Below are positions 1 to 9,635 of a DNA stretch of 64,000 bases, piece by piece. The notes beneath the pieces are model-generated. The model made no database searches. It saw only the letters and a program-made list of their open reading frames with translations, and was not told where the DNA came from. The DNA comes from Pseudooceanicola aestuarii (GTDB taxonomy: Bacteria > Pseudomonadota > Alphaproteobacteria > Rhodobacterales > Rhodobacteraceae), in the NCBI RefSeq assembly GCF_010614805.1, contig NZ_JAAFZC010000001.1, forward strand, positions 2,396,001-2,460,000. The letters are read 5' to 3'. Made by a program: the position numbers and the translations under genes. Position 1 is the first letter of the stretch. Each line of letters opens with the position of its first letter.

Positions 1-603
1 CGTGTCTTCCATGGCCTGGCCTGCGGCCTCGGCGCCATCCTCGGCGGCATTGCCCAGGTTTTCGGCGGTGCGCTCGACGTCGTCGGCAGCCTCGTCCATG
101 GCGGCACCGGTGGCGGCGGCGGTGTCGCGCGCCTCGGTCTCCATGGTGTCGCCGGCATTGGCTGCGCGCTCATCCATGTTGAATTCCGGTGCGTTCTCCA
201 GCTGATCGGCAGACGCGTTCACGACCAGGAAGAAATCGTTGTCGTCATCGCCGGTAGAGGCATCGGACTTGAACTCGATCTCCGACAGGGTGATGCCGAC
301 CTGGCGCTCACCGATGCCCAGGAAGCCACCGATATCGACCAGCACGGTCTGCACGTTGCCGTCGCGGTCCATGATCACGTCGTTGATCTCGCCGATGTCT
401 TCCCAATCCTGGGAGGCACCGTCGACCTCGGCCGCGTCATTGGCCTGCTCGGCGGCGTAGACGCGCATGCCGATGAAGTCCGAAGCCCGGACCATCTGCT
501 GTTCGGCCTGGCCGACAAACGGGGTCTGGGTGTCCTGAGCGATGGCGGGGGCGCCGGCGATGCTGGCGGTGACCAATGCGGTTGTAAGAAGCAGCTTTTT
601 CAT
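1..603 (-). CDS. PRC-barrel domain envelope protein (partial, C-terminus outside window)
   Basis: The gene starts at 603 with an ATG preceded by GGAG about nine bases upstream and runs off the left edge, so the C-terminus is missing. Residues 1 to about 22 form a Sec signal peptide (MKKLLLTTALVTASIAGAPA). Residues about 35-95 look like a PRC-barrel: the sequence reads DFIGMRVYAAEQ, then GEINDVIMDRDGNVQTVLVDIGG, with the acidic FLGIGERQV turn. After about residue 120 the chain becomes Ala/Glu/Asp-rich and repetitive (many AAEDGAEAA-like stretches), probably a low-complexity or helical tail. PRC-barrel proteins of this exported type are common in Rhodobacterales; the molecular role is not known to me. 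It is divergent from pdxA. Confidence 0.8.
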   Translation of the reverse strand, partial: MKKLLLTTALVTASIAGAPAIAQDTQTPFVGQAEQQMVRASDFIGMRVYAAEQANDAAEVDGASQDWEDIGEINDVIMDRDGNVQTVLVDIGGFLGIGERQVGITLSEIEFKSDASTGDDDNDFFLVVNASADQLENAPEFNMDERAANAGDTMETEARDTAAATGAAMDEAADDVERTAENLGNAAEDGAEAAGQAMEDT

Positions 604-885
604 GACTGAAGCTCCGATCCTTTCCGTTGTGCGGTCGCGAAGACCGCGCGGTGTATTCTGCGGCGGCAAGGCGCCGCTTGTATGAGGGAGCAACAGGCGA
701 AAGGCGGCTGAGGTTCCGGCTCCGCTCACAGGAATTTTTCGGCGAGAGGCGGGAACTTTCGACCCGGTGTTCGCGTTCGCGCGGACGCTGTGATCCCGGG
801 GCAATCCTGGCGTCCGACGGTGGGGGCGCTGCACGAAAGAGAGAGGGGGGGTGGCGTCCGGCCCCGGCGGGATTAAGGTGGCGCC

Positions 886-1905
886 ATGATACAGCCCCAG
901 CACCGTCCCGACCTGCCGATGCCGCCCCTGGCCGTCACCCTGGGCGATCCCGCCGGGATCGGCCCCGAAATCGCCCTGCGCGCCGTGTTGCGCCCCGACG
1001 CGCCGCCCTGCCTGCTGATCGGTCAGCGGGCCGTGGCGGAACGGGCGCGCGACCTGGTGGCGCCGGGCGCGCGGATCGCCGTCGTCGAAACGCCCGAGTC
1101 CCGGACAGGGACCGATCTGCACCTGCTGGACATCGCCCCCGACGGCCCGCCGCCCGCCTATGGCGCGGTCAGCGCCAGCGCCGGACAGGCCGCCCATGAT
1201 GCCATCCGCGCCGCCATCGCGCTGGCCTTGCAGGACCGGGTGGCCGGCATCGTGACCGCGCCCATCCACAAGGAGGCGTTGTCGGCTGCCAACGTGCCTT
1301 TTCCCGGTCACACGGAAATGCTGGCCCATCACGCGGGCGGGGCCAGGGTGGCGATGATGCTGGCCAATGACGATCTGCGCACGGTCCTGGTGACGATCCA
1401 TGTCTCGCTGCGGGCGGCGATCGAACAGGCGGATTTCGACGCCCAGATGCGCGCCATCCGGCTGGCCGAGGCCGGGTGCCGGGCGTTTGGCGTGGCCGCG
1501 CCGCGCGTGGCGGTGGCCGGGCTGAACCCCCATGCCGGAGAGGGCGGGCTGTTCGGTCGCGAGGAAATCGAGATCATCGCCCCCGCCATCGCCGCGGCCC
1601 GTGCGGAGGGGATCGACGCCAGCGGCCCCTGGCCCGGCGATACCGTCTTCATGCAGGCGCGGCAGGGGAAGTTCGACGTCGTGGTGGCGCAATATCACGA
1701 CCAGGGGCTGATCCCGGTCAAGTATCTGGGCCTGGAAAACGGGGTGAACGTGACCCTTGGCCTGCCCTTCATCCGCACCTCGCCGGATCACGGCACCGCC
1801 TTCGACATCGCGGGCCGGGGGATCGCCGATCCTGCCTCCATGATCGCGGCGCTGACCCAGGCGCGGCGCCTTTGGGAGGCCCGGCTGCCCCTGGAGGACG
1901 CCTGA
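886..1905 (+). CDS. pdxA: 4-hydroxythreonine-4-phosphate dehydrogenase PdxA
   Basis: This is an NAD-dependent oxidation/decarboxylation enzyme of the DXP-dependent pyridoxal phosphate pathway, cytoplasmic, 339 aa, the normal length. The sequence shows the N-terminal motif TLGDPAGIGPEI (about 18-29), the substrate loop GHTEML around His142, and the three metal-binding histidines of the family at about 172 (TIHVSL), 216 (LNPHAGEGG) and 271 (QYHDQGLIPVK). The C-terminal RTSPDHGTAFDIAG motif is also present. The ATG at 886 follows AAGG about nine bases upstream. It stands alone, divergent from the PRC-barrel gene and convergent with the RNA methyltransferase gene. Some PdxA-like proteins act in other catabolic pathways, but nothing nearby suggests this. 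Confidence 0.93.
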   Translation: MIQPQHRPDLPMPPLAVTLGDPAGIGPEIALRAVLRPDAPPCLLIGQRAVAERARDLVAPGARIAVVETPESRTGTDLHLLDIAPDGPPPAYGAVSASAGQAAHDAIRAAIALALQDRVAGIVTAPIHKEALSAANVPFPGHTEMLAHHAGGARVAMMLANDDLRTVLVTIHVSLRAAIEQADFDAQMRAIRLAEAGCRAFGVAAPRVAVAGLNPHAGEGGLFGREEIEIIAPAIAAARAEGIDASGPWPGDTVFMQARQGKFDVVVAQYHDQGLIPVKYLGLENGVNVTLGLPFIRTSPDHGTAFDIAGRGIADPASMIAALTQARRLWEARLPLEDA

Positions 1906-2077
1906 CGGCAGCCACCGGGGGCATTCTGCGGGCGCCGCCTCGCCCGGATTGGGCACAGCGGCTTGCAGCCCGACGGACGGTTCCGCGCGGGACTGGCCCG
2001 GCGATTTGCACATGCCTTCGGGCGGACGATCATCCCGTCCGGTTCGCGGCGGGCAGGGCGCGCGCGGGCTGGTCGGC

Positions 2078-3196
2078 TCAGGGCAGGGGATCGGTCCGGT
2101 AAAGCTTCACCTTCAGCCCGCCATGGGGGATCGGCGGCCCGGAGGGGACAAAGGGCAGGCCGGTGGCATGAGCCAATTGCGGCTCGTTGGTGATGATGCC
2201 GACGCGCCAGCCGCTGAACTGGTCCTTCAGCCGCGCGCCCAGGGTGCCGTGCAGGGCGAACAGCAGCTTCTTGTTGCCGATGCGACCACCATAGGGCGGG
2301 TTCACCATGACCAGTCCCGGCGGTCCCTCCGGCCGGACCAGATCTCCGACGGAGGTCTGGACGAACCGGGTCTGCCCGGCCACCCCGGCCCGCTCCGCAT
2401 TGGCCAGCGCCGAGGTCACCGCCCCCGCGTCCCGATCCGATCCGTGGAACAGCAGCTCCGGCATGGCAATCGGAACCGGCAGCGCCGCCAGCGCGGCATC
2501 GCGCGCGGCGGCGTCATATCCGGCCAGCAATTTGTAGGCAAAGCTGCGCGACCGGCCGGGCCGCAACCCGGCGGCGATCTCCGCCGCCTCGATCGGGAAG
2601 GTGCCGGAGCCGCACATCGGATCCAGCACCGGCTCGCGCCCGTCATAGCCGCATTGGCGCAGGAACAGCGCCGCCAGGCTTTCGCGCATCGGCGCCTTGC
2701 CCACCGCCTGCTTGTGGCCGCGCTTGTGCAGCGGCTCCCCCGAGGTATCGAGCGAAAAGGTGACGTAATCATCCTCGATCCGGGCCATCAGGCGCAGGGG
2801 GGCATCATCGGCGACGGGCGCGCCCAGCTCCTCGGTGATGGCGCGGGCAATGCGGTCGGTCGCGGCGCGGGCGTGGTAGACCTTGGACTTGCGCGATGTC
2901 GTCTCAATTTTCAGCGGCACGTCGGGGCGCAGCACGTCGGCCCAGGGGAATTTCCGCGATCTCTTGTCCAGCTGCGCCAGGTGGAACACCCGAAACCCGC
3001 CCAGCCGCATCAACACCCGAGTGGCGCCGCGCAGGGCATGGTTGGCCTGCCAGACCTGCGCCCAGCCGCCCCGGATCGTGACGCCGCCGGGCACGGTGTC
3101 GGCGGGACCAAGGTCCAGCGCCGCGACCTCCTCGGCCAGGGTGGACTCCAGCCCCGGCGGAGCGGTCAGGAAAATCTCGAACGGGTCATTCTGCAT
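2078..3196 (-). CDS. Class I SAM-dependent RNA methyltransferase, THUMP/RlmL-type
   Basis: A 372-aa protein related to the N-terminal half of E. coli RlmL (23S rRNA m2G2445 methyltransferase) and the YpsC family. Residues 1 to about 165 form a ferredoxin-like/THUMP RNA-binding part starting FEIFLTAPPGLE. Residues about 175-372 are the Rossmann methyltransferase domain with the SAM motif DPMCGSGTF at 192-200 and the N6/N2 catalytic motif NPPY at 299-302. I chose the ATG at 3196 because the family N-terminus begins there; the frame remains open upstream but encodes Arg/Pro-rich sequence with no homology. It is divergent from the fructokinase gene with a 212-bp gap. The exact target nucleotide cannot be read from sequence. 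Confidence 0.88.
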   Translation of the reverse strand: MQNDPFEIFLTAPPGLESTLAEEVAALDLGPADTVPGGVTIRGGWAQVWQANHALRGATRVLMRLGGFRVFHLAQLDKRSRKFPWADVLRPDVPLKIETTSRKSKVYHARAATDRIARAITEELGAPVADDAPLRLMARIEDDYVTFSLDTSGEPLHKRGHKQAVGKAPMRESLAALFLRQCGYDGREPVLDPMCGSGTFPIEAAEIAAGLRPGRSRSFAYKLLAGYDAAARDAALAALPVPIAMPELLFHGSDRDAGAVTSALANAERAGVAGQTRFVQTSVGDLVRPEGPPGLVMVNPPYGGRIGNKKLLFALHGTLGARLKDQFSGWRVGIITNEPQLAHATGLPFVPSGPPIPHGGLKVKLYRTDPLP

Positions 3197-3408
3197 CCCG
3201 GGCACATAGCCGGTTTGACGGGGCGGGGTAAGGGCAAACAGCCGCAAATGCCGGTGCGGGGCGCGGGCCGCCCGCTGGTCTGGGTCTGCGGCGCCACCTG
3301 CCGGCCCAAGTCGCCGTCCGTGCCGACGGAGGCGGGGGCGGGTACTGGACTTCGCCTTCGCGGGCTGCGAATGTGAGCGGTAACATCCCTGCCGAAAAAG
3401 GTGCCCCG

Positions 3409-4335
3409 ATGATCCTCTGCTGTGGCGAAGCCCTGATCGACATGCTGCCCCGGACCCTGCCGGGCGGGGGCATCGCCTATGCGCCACATGCGGGCGGATC
3501 GGTGTTCAACACCGCCATCGGACTGGGGCGGCTGGGCAATGGGGTCGGGTTCCTGTCGGGCGTGTCGCGCGATATGTTCGGCGATCAGCTGCGGGCGGAA
3601 CTGGCGGCCTCGGGCGTGGAGGGGGATCACGTGATCCTGTCGGACCGGCCGACCACGCTGGCCTTTGTCACGCTGACCGACGGCCAGGCCCGCTACCATT
3701 TCATGGACGAGAATTCCGCCGGCCGCATGATCGCGCCCGCCGACCTGCCCACCGTGGGGGAGTCGGTCAGCGCGCTTTATTTCGGGGGCATTTCGCTGGC
3801 TTGCGAGCCGGGGGCAGAGACCTACGCCACGTTGCAGGCGGCAGAGGGCGCAGGCCGCGCCGTCATGCTGGACCCCAACATCCGCCCCGATTTCATCCGG
3901 GATCCGACGCGGTTCCGGGACCGGATGGCCCGGATGGTGGCGCGGGCCGATATCGTCAAGATCTCGGACGAGGATCTGGCCTGGCTGGACCCCGACGGCA
4001 GCGAAGCGACGCGGGTCTCCCGGATGCAGGCGTCCGGCCCGGCGCTGATCATCGTGACACGCGGCGCGCAGGGCGCGACCGGCTACATGCGCAGTGGCGG
4101 GCAGGTCACCGTGCCTGCTCCAAGGGTTGAGGTGGTCGATACCGTGGGCGCGGGCGATACGTTCAATTCCGGCCTGCTGCACGCGCTGGACCGGCGCGGC
4201 GGCCTGTCGCCTCAGGGCATTGCCAGCCTGTCGCAGGACCACCTGGCAGAGGCGCTGACCCTGGGTGCGCGGGTGGCCGCGATCACTGTGTCGCGCGCCG
4301 GGGCCAATCCGCCCTGGGCAGCGGAGTTGGACTGA
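3409..4335 (+). CDS. Fructokinase (PfkB/ribokinase family)
   Basis: A 308-aa sugar kinase. The N-terminal GEALIDM motif, the GGSVFNTAIGLGRLG substrate region and the C-terminal PfkB signature VDTVGAGDTFNSGLL (catalytic Asp, anion hole GAGD) are all present. The ATG at 3409 follows a strong GAAAAAGG ribosome site; a slightly longer reading exists but has no family support. It probably phosphorylates the D-fructose made by mannitol dehydrogenase (6065-7531), and it lies convergent to xylB of the polyol cluster, as fructokinase (frk/mtlZ) accompanies polyol genes in Rhodobacter sphaeroides. The substrate is inferred from this context; related PfkB kinases for other sugars look similar. Confidence 0.85.
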   Translation: MILCCGEALIDMLPRTLPGGGIAYAPHAGGSVFNTAIGLGRLGNGVGFLSGVSRDMFGDQLRAELAASGVEGDHVILSDRPTTLAFVTLTDGQARYHFMDENSAGRMIAPADLPTVGESVSALYFGGISLACEPGAETYATLQAAEGAGRAVMLDPNIRPDFIRDPTRFRDRMARMVARADIVKISDEDLAWLDPDGSEATRVSRMQASGPALIIVTRGAQGATGYMRSGGQVTVPAPRVEVVDTVGAGDTFNSGLLHALDRRGGLSPQGIASLSQDHLAEALTLGARVAAITVSRAGANPPWAAELD

Positions 4336-4503
4336 ACAGGGCGAAGATGGGAAAGGCAGGGCCAGGCGGGAGAGGCTGCCGGACCTGTCGGGACGCTCCG
4401 CGCGGCCCGACATCCAACGCCCGGACCAACACCGCCTCGCAAGCGGAAAGGGTTGGACAGACGCCCGCCAGCGACCAGTCGCCAATCCCGCCCGCCGCGC
4501 CCG

Positions 4504-4541
4504 GCGCCGGCAGCGACCAGCCGCGCCGGCAGCGACCAGCC
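4504..4541. repeat. Two perfect tandem copies of a 19-bp unit
   Basis: The unit GCGCCGGCAGCGACCAGCC occurs at 4504-4522 and again directly at 4523-4541. A partial third copy (CAGCGACCAG) lies about 30 bp to the left. It sits in the 255-bp non-coding gap between the convergent fructokinase and xylulokinase genes. I see no T-run terminator there. Confidence 0.85.
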
Positions 4542-4590
4542 CGGCCCGGCGCTCCGGTCCCCCCAAGGCAGCGGGCCGCCGGGCGCGGCG

Positions 4591-6045
4591 CTACTGGGCC
4601 TGGCGAATCAGGGGATAGGCGGCGCGGAACCGGGCATATTCGGCGTCAAAGACGGGGACCATCTCGGTCACCGGCTCGATCACCTCGCCGGTGTCAGGCG
4701 GGGTCATGACGTCTTCGGGCGCCGCGCCCGTGGCGGCACACAGGCCCAGCCGCGCCGCGCCCAGGGCGGCGCCGAACTCGCCGCCCGCAGGCAGGTGCAG
4801 GGGCAGGTCCAGCACCGTGGCCAGAAGTTTCACCCAATAGCGCGAGGCCGCGCCGCCGCCGATGGCGAACAGCCGGTCCATTCGCGCGCCGGTGGCTTTC
4901 AGCGCCTCAGCGGAATCGCGCAGGCCAAGGGCCACGCCCTCCAGGATGGCGCGCGTTACGGCGGCGCGGTCGGTGGCGATGCCCAGCCCGGTCAGCGCGC
5001 CCCGGATCGCGGCGTCGTTATGCGGAGTCCGTTCGCCCGACAGGTAGGGCAGGAACCGCACCGGGCCGGGGGCCTCCAGCCGTTCGTCCAGCCCGGCGGT
5101 CAGCTGCGCGGGGGACTGGCCGGTGATCCTGGCCAGCCAGTTCAGGCTGTCGGTGGCCGACAGCATCACGCCCATCTGGTACCAGCGCCCCGGCACCGCG
5201 TGGCAGAAGGTATGCACAGCCGTCGCGGGCGCCGGGGCATAGCCGTCGCGTGCCGCCAGCAACACGCCCGATGTCCCGAGAGAGACAAAGCCCGCACCTT
5301 CGGCCAGCGCGCCGATCCCGCAGGCGGCGGCGGCATTGTCGCCCGCGCCGCCAGCCACGGTCACCGTGTCCTTCAGCCCCCACCGCGCGGCCAGTTCGGG
5401 GCGCAGGGTACCGGCGGGGGCGGCGCCTTCCACCAGGGCAGGCATCTGATCGCGGCGCATACCGCCGGCAGCCAGCAGATCCCCGGACCAGTCCCGCCCA
5501 CCGACATCCAGCCAGGCTGTGCCGGCGGCATCGGACATGTCGCAGACATGCTGTCCGGTCAGGTGCAGGTTCAGATAGGCGGCGGGCAACAGCACCCGCG
5601 CCACGCGCTCGAAAATCGCCGGCTCATGGGTGGCGACCCAGGCCAGCTTGGGTGCGGTAAAGCCGGGAAAGACGATGTTGCCCGACAGGTCGCGCACCCG
5701 TTCGGCGCTGTCCAGGCTGGCGGCTTCGGCATGGGCGCGGGTGTCGTTCCACAGGATGCAGGGGCGCAGCACCTCGTCGGCGCTGTCCAGAAGGGTGGCA
5801 CCATGCATGTGCCCGGCCACCCCGATGCCGCGCAGGGCGGCGAATTCGGGATGGCGGGCGCGCAGCTGGTCGATCGCCTGGTCCAGCGCGGTGATCCAGC
5901 GGGCGGGATCCTGTTCGGACCAGCCGGGGGCGGGGGCGTCGCTGGTGTAATGCGCCTCTGCGGCGCCGATGGGGCGGCTGTCGCCATCCACCAGCAGGGC
6001 GCGCAGGCCCGAAGTTCCAAGGTCGATGCCCAGATATGTGTTCAA
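4591..6045 (-). CDS. xylB: Xylulokinase (FGGY carbohydrate kinase)
   Basis: A 484-aa FGGY-family kinase that phosphorylates D-xylulose, the product of D-arabinitol oxidation. Visible motifs are the N-terminal phosphate-1 loop GIDLGTSGLRALL (about 5-17), GVAGHMHGATLLD (about 72-84), LWNDTRA, the central GAGDNAAAACGIG ADP-binding segment and the C-terminal IGGGAASRYW. I place the start at a TTG at 6045, because it is immediately preceded by GGGAGAGA and the family N-terminus begins there; no ATG gives a sensible N-terminus. It follows mtlK by 19 bp and is the last gene of the polyol operon. Confidence 0.9.
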   Translation of the reverse strand: MNTYLGIDLGTSGLRALLVDGDSRPIGAAEAHYTSDAPAPGWSEQDPARWITALDQAIDQLRARHPEFAALRGIGVAGHMHGATLLDSADEVLRPCILWNDTRAHAEAASLDSAERVRDLSGNIVFPGFTAPKLAWVATHEPAIFERVARVLLPAAYLNLHLTGQHVCDMSDAAGTAWLDVGGRDWSGDLLAAGGMRRDQMPALVEGAAPAGTLRPELAARWGLKDTVTVAGGAGDNAAAACGIGALAEGAGFVSLGTSGVLLAARDGYAPAPATAVHTFCHAVPGRWYQMGVMLSATDSLNWLARITGQSPAQLTAGLDERLEAPGPVRFLPYLSGERTPHNDAAIRGALTGLGIATDRAAVTRAILEGVALGLRDSAEALKATGARMDRLFAIGGGAASRYWVKLLATVLDLPLHLPAGGEFGAALGAARLGLCAATGAAPEDVMTPPDTGEVIEPVTEMVPVFDAEYARFRAAYPLIRQAQ

Positions 6046-6064
6046 CGTCTCTCTCCCTTTGCCG

Positions 6065-7531
6065 TCAGGCAGAGAGATACGCCGCAAGCGCCGCCTCCAT
6101 GCCCTGCGCATGTATCAGGCCCAACCACCGGCCGAACGCGGTGGCAAAGCGCGGCTGATCGGCAAGATCGCCGTAGATGTGGCGCATCTCCAGCCATTCC
6201 GCCGGGTTTTCCTCCGCCGTGTTAGCCCTAACGGAGAGGTCGGTCCAGAATGGATCGTTGGGCGCCACCTCGGTGCCGTCCTCGCGCCAGCCGGTGCAGT
6301 AGCGCGCCCAGGCGGCGGAAACGAGGGCCAGCCCTTCCACCGGGGTGCCGGCGGCGAGCCCGTCGCGGACCGAGGGCAGGATGAAGCCGGGATGGCGCGA
6401 CGATCCGTCAAAGGCGACGCGGCGTGTGGTGTCGCGGATCATCGGGTTGGCGAAACGCCCCTCGATCAGGTCGACGTAATCCGCCGGGCTGGTGCCGGGG
6501 ACCGGGGCGACATGGGGGGCGATTTCCTCCAGCGCGACCTTGCGAAACAGGGCGCGCAGCTTGCAGTAGGCCATGGCCCCCGCGATGGTGGGAATGTTCA
6601 GGATCTCCGCCGCCGCGGCGATGACCTGATGGCCGCCGTTCAGGATTCGGATCTTCATCGTCTCGTAGGCGTGCACGTCGTCGGTAAAGGTCGCGCCGGC
6701 CAGCTCCCAGGCGGGGCGCCCGGCGCAGAAATCATCCTCGATCACCCATTGGCGGAAGTTCTCGTGGGTGACGGGACAGGCGTCTTCGACGCCCAGGTCG
6801 CGGGCCAGCGCCAGTTCGGCGGGGCCGGTGGCCGGGACGATGCAATCGACCATCGAATTGGGAAAGCTGCACTGCGTGGCGATCCATTCCGCCAGCGTCG
6901 GATCGGACAGGCGGGCCAGCGACAGCAGCGTCTGTTTCAGTACATCGCCATTGCCCTGAAGATTGTCGCAGCTGAGGCCGGTGAAGGGCCCCGAACCGGC
7001 ATCCCGCCGTAGCCGCAGCGCGGCGATCATGGCGCCAAAGGCAGTGCGGGGCCGGTCGGGATGAGCGGCGTCGTGGCGGATGTCGGGGTGATCCCCGTCG
7101 AATCCGCCAGTGACCGGATCGATGTAATACCCGCCCTCGGTCACGGTCAGCGACACGATGCGGATCGCCGGATCGGCCATGGCGGCGATCAGCGGCGCCT
7201 GGCCCTCGACGATGGGCACATAGTCGATCATCGCGCCGACGATCTCGGCGGCGCTGCCGGCGGGGTCCAGCTCGATCAGGGTGGTCAGGCAATCCTGCGC
7301 CAGCAGCCGTTCGCGCATCACGTCGTCATAGGGCCGGACCCCGGCGCCCAGGATGGCCCAATCGTGGTCATGGCCCTGCTGGAACAGCCGATGCAGGTAC
7401 CATGATTGGTGGGCGCGGTGAAAATTGCCCAGGCCGATATGGACGATGCCGGGGCGCAGGGCGGCGCGGTCGTAATTGGGCCGGGCGATACGGTCGGGAA
7501 GATCTGCAAGGGTCGCGGTCGAAAGCGTCAT
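6065..7531 (-). CDS. mtlK: Mannitol 2-dehydrogenase (polyol dehydrogenase, long-chain)
   Basis: A 488-aa member of the polyol-specific long-chain dehydrogenase family. It oxidises D-mannitol to D-fructose (and often D-arabinitol to D-xylulose) with NAD. The N-terminal nucleotide-binding motif GIVHIGLGNFHRAHQ and the catalytic lysine region (KIRILNGGHQVIA, Lys in the K-N-H type site) are present. The ATG at 7531 has GGA upstream; a longer in-frame reading has no homologous N-terminus. It lies in the same direction as the smoEFGK-like transporter and xylB. Its products fit the two kinases of the cluster exactly (fructokinase and xylulokinase). In R. sphaeroides the corresponding enzyme is MtlK. 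Confidence 0.9.
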   Translation of the reverse strand: MTLSTATLADLPDRIARPNYDRAALRPGIVHIGLGNFHRAHQSWYLHRLFQQGHDHDWAILGAGVRPYDDVMRERLLAQDCLTTLIELDPAGSAAEIVGAMIDYVPIVEGQAPLIAAMADPAIRIVSLTVTEGGYYIDPVTGGFDGDHPDIRHDAAHPDRPRTAFGAMIAALRLRRDAGSGPFTGLSCDNLQGNGDVLKQTLLSLARLSDPTLAEWIATQCSFPNSMVDCIVPATGPAELALARDLGVEDACPVTHENFRQWVIEDDFCAGRPAWELAGATFTDDVHAYETMKIRILNGGHQVIAAAAEILNIPTIAGAMAYCKLRALFRKVALEEIAPHVAPVPGTSPADYVDLIEGRFANPMIRDTTRRVAFDGSSRHPGFILPSVRDGLAAGTPVEGLALVSAAWARYCTGWREDGTEVAPNDPFWTDLSVRANTAEENPAEWLEMRHIYGDLADQPRFATAFGRWLGLIHAQGMEAALAAYLSA

Positions 7532-7650
7532 GGGTCCATCCAGGGGGCCGGGGATGTCAGGACTGCGGGACGGCGGGGCCCGTGACATCGGGGCGGTGGT
7601 CTACGGCGTCGGGTCCGTCTGCGGGGCAGACAGGGCGTGGCCCCCGCCGC

Positions 7651-7728
7651 GGGGGGATGCGGCGGGGTGGGGGGCGGTTCGCGGAACCGGCGGGGCGGTG
7701 GTGGTGGCGCGGGGCTGGCCGGGGGGGG
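7651..7728 (+). other. G-run-rich, potential G-quadruplex tract in the smoK-mtlK gap
   Basis: The 236-bp gap between smoK and mtlK holds runs of G on the plus strand of 6, 4, 6, 4, 4 and 8 bases within 78 bp, with a small GGTTCGCGGAACC hairpin among them. The transcript of the polyol operon would be correspondingly C-rich. No coding sequence with homology is seen in the gap. Whether the tract folds or matters is unknown. Confidence 0.55.
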
Positions 7729-7767
7729 CGGTCGGTTCGGCCCGGCGGGCTGCGTCCCGGCCCGCCG

Positions 7768-8778
<1,011 letters not shown>

Positions 8779-8790
8779 GATCTTGGTTCC

Positions 8791-9621
8791 TTATTTGACC
8801 GCGCCGAAGGTCAAACCCCGGACGAGTTGTTTCTGGCTGAACCAGCCCATGATGAGGATTGGCGCGATCGCCATGGTCGAGGCGGCCGAAAGTTTGGCGT
8901 AAAACAGCCCCTCGGGCGAGGAGTAGGAGGCGATGAACGCGGTCAGCGGCGCCGCCTTGGCGGCCGTCAGGTTCAGCGTCCAGAAAGCTTCGTTCCAGGC
9001 CAGAATGATGTTCAGCAGCAGGGTGGAGGCGATGCCCGGCACGGCCATGGGCGTCAGCACATGCAGGATTTCCTCCCGCAGGGTGGCGCCGTCCATGCGG
9101 GCGGCCTCCAGGATCTCCACCGGGATTTCCTTGAAATAGGTGTAGAGCATCCAGACGATGATCGGCAGGTTGATCAACATCAATACGACGATCAGCGCCC
9201 CCTTGGTGTCCAGCACACCCATGCGGATCATCACCAGGTAGATCGGGTACAGCACCCCCACCGCCGGCAGCATCTTGGTCGACAGCATCCACATCAGGAT
9301 ATCCTTGGTCCGGCGTCCGGGCACAAAAGCCATGGACCAGGCTGCCGGCACCGCGATGATGATGCCCAGCAAGGTCGATCCGCCGGCGATGATGATCGAG
9401 TTCCACAGGTAGCGGGCGTAATCCGACCGCTCCTGCACGATGGAATAATTCTCCAGCGTCCAATCGAAGAACAGGAAGGACGGCGGGCTGGCGATGGCCT
9501 CGGCTTCGGTCTTGAAGGAGGTCAGGATCGTCCAGAGGATCGGAAAGAAGATCAGCAGTCCCACTGTCCATGCGGCCAGGGTGGTGATCAGCTTGCGGCG
9601 GGGGGTCTGTGCGCGGGCCAT
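8791..9621 (-). CDS. smoG: Polyol ABC transporter permease (SmoG/MalG type)
   Basis: A 276-aa inner-membrane permease with six predicted hydrophobic segments; the first is TLAAWTVGLLIFFPILWTIL. The EAA loop that contacts the ATPase is visible as EAARMDGATLREEI followed by a MAVPGIAS segment near residue 190-210. The family N-terminus (short basic stretch) matches the chosen start. It lies 14 bp after smoF and 12 bp before smoK on the minus strand. Confidence 0.9.
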   Translation of the reverse strand: MARAQTPRRKLITTLAAWTVGLLIFFPILWTILTSFKTEAEAIASPPSFLFFDWTLENYSIVQERSDYARYLWNSIIIAGGSTLLGIIIAVPAAWSMAFVPGRRTKDILMWMLSTKMLPAVGVLYPIYLVMIRMGVLDTKGALIVVLMLINLPIIVWMLYTYFKEIPVEILEAARMDGATLREEILHVLTPMAVPGIASTLLLNIILAWNEAFWTLNLTAAKAAPLTAFIASYSSPEGLFYAKLSAASTMAIAPILIMGWFSQKQLVRGLTFGAVK

Positions 9622-9635
9622 GTCCGGTCTCTCCC

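Noticed and set aside
627..1199. Plus-strand frame overlapping the start of pdxA
   Set aside because: Arg-rich, frame-shifted shadow without homology; pdxA from 886 explains the region.
1949..3376. Long plus-strand frame of about 475 codons opposite the RNA methyltransferase gene
   Set aside because: It is an antisense shadow caused by high GC; the product is Gly/Arg/Gln/His-rich and has no family motifs, whereas the opposite strand has clear methyltransferase motifs.
4453..6225. Plus-strand frame of about 590 codons opposite xylB
   Set aside because: Composition is Gly/Arg/Gln-rich with no domain; xylB on the other strand is certain.
7532..7767. A hidden gene in the G-rich smoK-mtlK gap
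   Set aside because: Frames here give Gly/Arg low-complexity products and no match to a sorbitol dehydrogenase or other family.
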